Below, piece by piece: positions 5,632-8,975 of a DNA stretch of 8,975 nt. The stretch is from NCBI GenBank assembly GCA_050117725.1, contig JASFME010000086.1, forward strand, positions 1-8,975, in the 5' to 3' direction. Under the pieces are notes generated by a model that was not told the DNA's origin, searched no databases, and saw nothing but the letters and a program-made list of their open reading frames with translations. Source of the DNA: JASFJH01 sp050117725 (GTDB lineage: Bacteria > Pseudomonadota > Gammaproteobacteria > AKS1). Position 1 is the stretch's first letter; each line of letters starts with the position of its first letter. A program made the position numbers and the translations under genes.

Positions 5632-8610
5632 ATGCATCTTCAACAAAGAATCTTCCGGGGGCTTTTAATATTCGTATTACTGGTAAACGGTCTGCCCGTA
5701 CATGCCGGTCAACAGGCCTTCTTCAGCGCCTTGCGTCAGTACATGCAACTATCTGAAGAGGGCCGCTACGAAGAGGCACTGCGACCGGCGCAACGCGCCC
5801 TGGATCTGGTAAAACGCGCAAATGGCCCAGACGACCCCCTAACGGCCAAGGTCATGTCTGACCTCGCCGCTTTTTATTTCCAGCTTGGTCGCTATGATGA
5901 GTGCCTGCTGTTGCAGAAACAGGCAGCTACTATCCTGCTCAATACTGATTCACCTGACCCACATCTCCACTACCAGCGCGCCACGATTCTGAATAATCTC
6001 GGTAAAACCCATCGTCGCCTGGAACAGTTTGAACTGGCCAGAAAATTATTCCGGCATGCCCTGGAAAAGAGCGAACAGATCCAAACCCTCGAGGCAATTC
6101 CCGATGCACGTGGCAACGTGCAACTCGCGAGTCTCAATGGCCTTGCCACACTTGCACTTTCAGAAGGTCAATACAATACTTCTGCAGACTACGCCGAACA
6201 GGCTACGCAAGTTGGTGAAAGCCTCGCCCGGCCGGATATGAGGCTGTTGGCAAATGCACACAATAACCTGGGAGCCGCACTGCTCAGCGCTGGCAAACTG
6301 GTTCAGGCCGAAGCACCTTTACGCAAGGGCCTGGAAATAAACGAGCAGTTCCTCAGGCCCGGGCACCCGTTGCTGGCACCAATGCTGAACAACCTCGGCA
6401 ATCTCTACCAGAACCTTGAGCGCTATGACGATGCTTCTGCATATCTGGAACGATCCATTCGCATCCAGGAACAAAGTCTTGGCGCACAACACCCGGATAT
6501 TGCCACCGCGCTGAACAACCTGGGTGATATCTATCGTCTCGCCAGGCAATATGACAGGGCTGAACAGGCATTCCAGCGTGTCCTCGACATATACACCAGT
6601 ACGCTTGGCAAGAGCCATTCCTATGTCGGCCGCACTCTGAATAACCTTGCTGTCGTCTACAGTGATCAGGGTCATAGCAGCAAATCACTTGAGTACCACG
6701 AACGTGCACTGAAGATAGAGGCAGCAGCACTGGGCGACAGCCACCCATCGGTACTCCTGTCCATGAAGAATGTGGCCACCAGTTACAGCGATCTTGGCCG
6801 ACATGCGGAAGCAGACGATATGTACGCCAGGGTGCTGCAAGGCTATGAAAATGCCTATGGCGATGAACACCCCTTTATTATGCTGGCCTTGCGTGATCAT
6901 GCTGAATCGAAGCGTTTGCGTAACAAAAGCGATGAAGCACTGGCATTGCTGCGGCGTGCGACACATATATATCAAAGCACGGCCACACTGCTTAACCAGG
7001 ATAACGACAAGGAAAGCCTCCGACGACAAAAAGAATTGCGGCCTGTTTTTATCAGCCACCTGGGTGCAATTTCCGACGTTATCGCTAAACGACATGCTGA
7101 TAACAGTTCGCTGATCCCGGAGTCATTCGAGGTCGGACAACTCGCTCATGCCAGCTCAACTGCAGCAGCTGTCGCACAAATGGCAGTACGCTATGGTGCA
7201 GATGATTCTGCACTTGGCAAGCTGGTGCGTGAACAACAGGAAACCAATAAACAATGGCAACAGCTAAATGAGCGCTACACGGAAATTCTAAAGACTCCCG
7301 CAGATGAACGGGATGATGCATTAGCAAACAAACTCCGCAAAGAACTCCAGATGTCAGGTCAACGCATACGCGCTATCGGTGCTCGCATCCAGCAGGATTT
7401 TCCCGGTTATGCGGAACTGACCTCACCACGCCCTGTAGCACTGGCCGAGTTTCAAAACCTGCTCAAGACTGACGATGCCCTGGTCTCCTATGTCATAGGC
7501 AATCAGCATAGTTATGTCTGGGTGATCACGCGCAGCCAGGCGGCCATGTACAGGCTCGATATTAATCGCCGCGGGATTGAAAGTGCGGTGACAACACTGC
7601 GCGATGCAGTTGACCCCTACTCGCCGTCCGGCATCGGCAATTTCGATCACAGGCTGGCGCATGACCTGTATCAGCGCATTTTCCTGCCCGTCGAGCAACA
7701 TCTCGACGGAATCAGACATGTGTTTGTTGTTGCCGACGGTGCATTGCAAAGTCTGCCCCCGGCGTTGCTGGTTTCGGCCAAACCGGTTGACGGCCAGCCA
7801 CCAGCCTGGTTAATAAAAAACTATGCTTTCACCGTCCTGCCGTCTGCCTCGACACTCAAGGCCCTGAAGCGCTTTGCTGGCAAGTCCCATGCGGCAAAAC
7901 CGTTTTCGGGGATCGGTGACCCGCTATTAAACGGGCACCCCGGTGCCCATCGCGGTGCAAAACTGCCAGCCATGTTCGATGAACGTGGAATCGCCGATGT
8001 CGATACAGTGCGCACACTGGCACCCTTGCCCGAAACCGCGAATGAACTGAAAACCATGGCGACCATCCTCGGCGCCGGTAATGAGGAACTGCGCCTGCGC
8101 AAGCAGGCAACCGAGAGCCGTATCAAGCAAGCTGACCTGTCTGCCTACAGGGTGCTGGCGTTCGCAACGCATGGCCTGGTTGCCGGCGACCTTGAGCAGA
8201 TACAGGAACCTGCCCTCGTGTTGACGCCACCCGCTTCGGGTACGCGCGCAGATGACGGCCTGTTGACCGCCAGCGAAATCGCCCGCCTCAATCTGAATGC
8301 CGATCTTGTGATCCTTTCCGCCTGTAATACTGCTGCCACTGACGGATCACCCGGGGCTGACGGCCTGTCGGGGCTGACAAAGGCCTTTATCTATGCCGGT
8401 AGCCGCTCCCTCCTCGTCTCGCACTGGCCAGTTGCCTCTGAACCGACCGTGCAGCTGACGACAGGGCTGCTGCAATCGGCGAAATCCAGCGGGTTACGCG
8501 ACAATGCCGAGGCTCTGCGCCAATCCATGCTGCATCTCATGGCCAGACCAGGTTATGAACACCCCGTTTTCTGGGCACCGTTTGTTATGGTCGGGCAATC
8601 CAGGAGGTAA
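5632..8610 (+). CDS. Exported TPR-CHAT domain protein (putative caspase/separase-like peptidase)
   Basis: A 992-residue protein. Residues 1-25 form a Sec signal peptide (core GLLIFVLLVNGLP, cleavage after VHA), so the rest is predicted periplasmic. About nine TPR units of the 42-residue, kinesin-light-chain-like type span about 30-460, marked by LNNLGxxY and YDxAxxxxxRxLxI. A helical linker rich in Gln, Glu and Arg (about 530-600) leads to the CHAT domain (about 600-992). CHAT is a clan CD cysteine-peptidase fold. Its His is H847 in FATHGLVAGD and its Cys is C898 in ILSACNTA, with the usual DGLLTASEIA before it and SHWPVAS and HPVFWAPFVMVG after it. The dyad is intact, so activity is plausible. 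C91 is the only other cysteine. The substrate is unknown; CHAT enzymes elsewhere cleave partner proteins, as in Craspase and gasdermin systems, but neither partner is seen here. It is divergent from the Sel1 gene. The Shine-Dalgarno is weak; no other start is obvious. Confidence 0.9.
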   Translation: MHLQQRIFRGLLIFVLLVNGLPVHAGQQAFFSALRQYMQLSEEGRYEEALRPAQRALDLVKRANGPDDPLTAKVMSDLAAFYFQLGRYDECLLLQKQAATILLNTDSPDPHLHYQRATILNNLGKTHRRLEQFELARKLFRHALEKSEQIQTLEAIPDARGNVQLASLNGLATLALSEGQYNTSADYAEQATQVGESLARPDMRLLANAHNNLGAALLSAGKLVQAEAPLRKGLEINEQFLRPGHPLLAPMLNNLGNLYQNLERYDDASAYLERSIRIQEQSLGAQHPDIATALNNLGDIYRLARQYDRAEQAFQRVLDIYTSTLGKSHSYVGRTLNNLAVVYSDQGHSSKSLEYHERALKIEAAALGDSHPSVLLSMKNVATSYSDLGRHAEADDMYARVLQGYENAYGDEHPFIMLALRDHAESKRLRNKSDEALALLRRATHIYQSTATLLNQDNDKESLRRQKELRPVFISHLGAISDVIAKRHADNSSLIPESFEVGQLAHASSTAAAVAQMAVRYGADDSALGKLVREQQETNKQWQQLNERYTEILKTPADERDDALANKLRKELQMSGQRIRAIGARIQQDFPGYAELTSPRPVALAEFQNLLKTDDALVSYVIGNQHSYVWVITRSQAAMYRLDINRRGIESAVTTLRDAVDPYSPSGIGNFDHRLAHDLYQRIFLPVEQHLDGIRHVFVVADGALQSLPPALLVSAKPVDGQPPAWLIKNYAFTVLPSASTLKALKRFAGKSHAAKPFSGIGDPLLNGHPGAHRGAKLPAMFDERGIADVDTVRTLAPLPETANELKTMATILGAGNEELRLRKQATESRIKQADLSAYRVLAFATHGLVAGDLEQIQEPALVLTPPASGTRADDGLLTASEIARLNLNADLVILSACNTAATDGSPGADGLSGLTKAFIYAGSRSLLVSHWPVASEPTVQLTTGLLQSAKSSGLRDNAEALRQSMLHLMARPGYEHPVFWAPFVMVGQSRR
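6259..6888 (+). repeat. Five consecutive 126-base TPR-coding units
   Basis: Inside the TPR-CHAT gene, equivalent codons of the TPR helix A (HNNLG, LNNLG, LNNLG, LNNLA, MKNVA) start at 6259, 6385, 6511, 6637 and 6763, exactly 126 bases (42 residues) apart, and a sixth diverged unit (LRDHA) starts at 6889. A further diverged unit (LNGLA) begins at 6133, also 126 bases before. The unit before that is out of register by 18 bases (CTG at 5989). The repeats are diverged at DNA level apart from the CTGAACAACCT-like core. Confidence 0.85.
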
Positions 8611-8611
8611 T

Positions 8612-8716
8612 GTGCGTTACTTCGCTGTTCTGCTGCGAGCCCAAGCAGGCCGTGCGCTGCACGACCTTTCACACGGCTACCTGTGTGCAAAACACGCACA
8701 CAGACTAAGCCATTGA
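8612..8716 (+). CDS. Possible 34-residue small ORF with GTG start after AGGAGG
   Basis: A perfect AGGAGG (8602-8607) sits at the very end of the TPR-CHAT gene, 4 bases before GTG 8612, which opens a 34-codon frame (MRYFAVLLRAQAGRA at the N-terminus, ending HRLSH, stop TGA 8714-8716). An overlapping ATG at 8610, sharing a base with the CHAT stop, opens a different 32-codon frame with five cysteines, but only 2 bases from the AGGAGG. Neither peptide is recognised. The AGGAGG is also simply the two final Arg codons of the CHAT protein, so coincidence is quite possible, and the hairpin at 8681-8703 lies within the frame. Confidence 0.15.
   Translation: MRYFAVLLRAQAGRALHDLSHGYLCAKHAHRLSH
8681..8703 (+). 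terminator. Hairpin, candidate terminator of the TPR-CHAT transcript
   Basis: CTGTGTGC (8681-8688) pairs perfectly with GCACACAG (8696-8703) around the 7-base loop AAAACAC, 78 to 93 bases after the CHAT stop. There is no T-run after it, so it is not a canonical intrinsic terminator; it could instead be an mRNA-stabilising or Rho-associated structure. A shorter perfect hairpin, CGTGC-GCT-GCACG, lies upstream at 8651-8663. Confidence 0.3.
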
Positions 8717-8717
8717 T

Positions 8718-8746
8718 TTGCAATACACCGGCTCCGTCCTTACTAT
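8718..8746 (+). promoter_or_regulatory. Candidate sigma70 promoter for the thioredoxin-family gene
   Basis: TTGCAA (8718-8723, 4 of 6) and TACTAT (8741-8746, 4 of 6) are separated by 17 bases, with an overlapping TATATT at 8744-8749. Transcription would start near 8753, giving a leader of roughly 28 bases that contains the ribosome site AGGA (8770-8773). The position between the preceding hairpin and the gene fits an independent promoter. Confidence 0.4.
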
Positions 8747-8780
8747 ATTAGCTCGTACTGATATTTTACAGGACAGACTC

Positions 8781-8975
8781 ATGCCAGTTGATTTGGATAA
8801 AGACAGTTTCCGCGAGACCGTGGAAAACAATGACATCGTCATCGTCGACTTCTGGGCCCCATGGTGTGGCCCATGCCAGGGTTTTGCACCGGTCTATGAA
8901 AAGGTCGCCGGGGACTACCCGGATATCACCTTTGCCAAGGTCAATACCGAGGAACAACAGGAAATTGCCGCAAGC
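8781..8975 (+). CDS. Thioredoxin-family protein (C-terminus cut by window edge)
   Basis: The first 65 codons of a small thiol-disulfide oxidoreductase. The thioredoxin fold start is clear: IVIVDFWAPWCGPCQGFAPVYEKVA, quoted here by parts as DFWAPWCGPC with the active-site cysteines at 29 and 32, then a beta strand ITFAKVNTEE. No signal peptide is present, so it should act in the cytoplasm as a reductant of protein disulfides. AGGA (8770-8773) is 7 bases before ATG 8781, a good ribosome site. The residue after the motif is Gln rather than the Lys of classical TrxA, so it may be one of the thioredoxin paralogues rather than the main trxA. The cis-Pro loop and C-terminal half are outside the window, so a longer multi-domain protein such as a co-chaperone type cannot be excluded. 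Confidence 0.93.
   Translation, partial: MPVDLDKDSFRETVENNDIVIVDFWAPWCGPCQGFAPVYEKVAGDYPDITFAKVNTEEQQEIAAS

Noticed and set aside
6259..6888. The 126-base spaced repeats as a CRISPR array or satellite
   Set aside because: The repeats are in frame, diverged in DNA and encode TPR helices; there are no conserved direct repeats with unique spacers.
6319..7095. Minus-strand frames inside the TPR-CHAT gene
   Set aside because: No recognisable motif and fully covered by the TPR-coding strand; the 126-base repeats generate open antisense frames.
5632..8610. A Craspase-like (type III-E CRISPR) or gasdermin-linked defence locus
   Set aside because: There is no gRAMP/Cas7-11, repeat-spacer array, Csx30-like or gasdermin-like gene in the window, and the CHAT protein carries an export signal.

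Overview
The window looks like chromosome of a gammaproteobacterium outside the Enterobacteriaceae. The left half carries the conserved nnr-tsaE-amiB run on the minus strand, with queG divergent from nnr, the same arrangement as in Escherichia coli (queG / nnr-tsaE-amiB-mutL-miaA-hfq). GC is high there (about 67% in one hand-counted line inside nnr) and falls in the centre (about 47% in one line inside the Sel1 gene). The genus cannot be named from the sequence alone.

Layout. Positions 1-981 (minus) hold an N-acetylmuramoyl-L-alanine amidase cut by the left edge. Next come tsaE (1070-1525, minus), the tRNA t6A ATPase, and nnr (about 1525-3060, minus), the two-domain NAD(P)HX repair enzyme. 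The nnr stop and tsaE start share one base. Divergent from nnr is queG (3092-4171, plus), the epoxyqueuosine reductase. These four encode cell-wall, metabolite-repair and tRNA-modification functions.

The accessory part begins 3 bases after queG. An exported Sel1/TPR repeat protein (4175-5548, minus) converges on queG. Divergent from it, across 83 AT-rich bases, is a 992-residue exported TPR-CHAT protein (5632-8610, plus) with the His and Cys of a CHAT protease in place. The TPR array has an exact 126-base period across five units. A 170-base gap follows, with a possible tiny ORF, a hairpin and a promoter-like pair. A thioredoxin-family gene (8781 onward, plus) runs off the right edge.

The most notable item is the divergent pair: a predicted periplasmic CHAT peptidase with a kinesin-light-chain-like TPR scaffold beside a predicted periplasmic Sel1 protein. 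They could form an envelope protease and adaptor module. That link is inference from position, export signals and shared scaffold architecture; no characterised system was recognised. No CRISPR array, gRAMP-like effector, gasdermin, transposase, integrase, tRNA or rRNA was seen.
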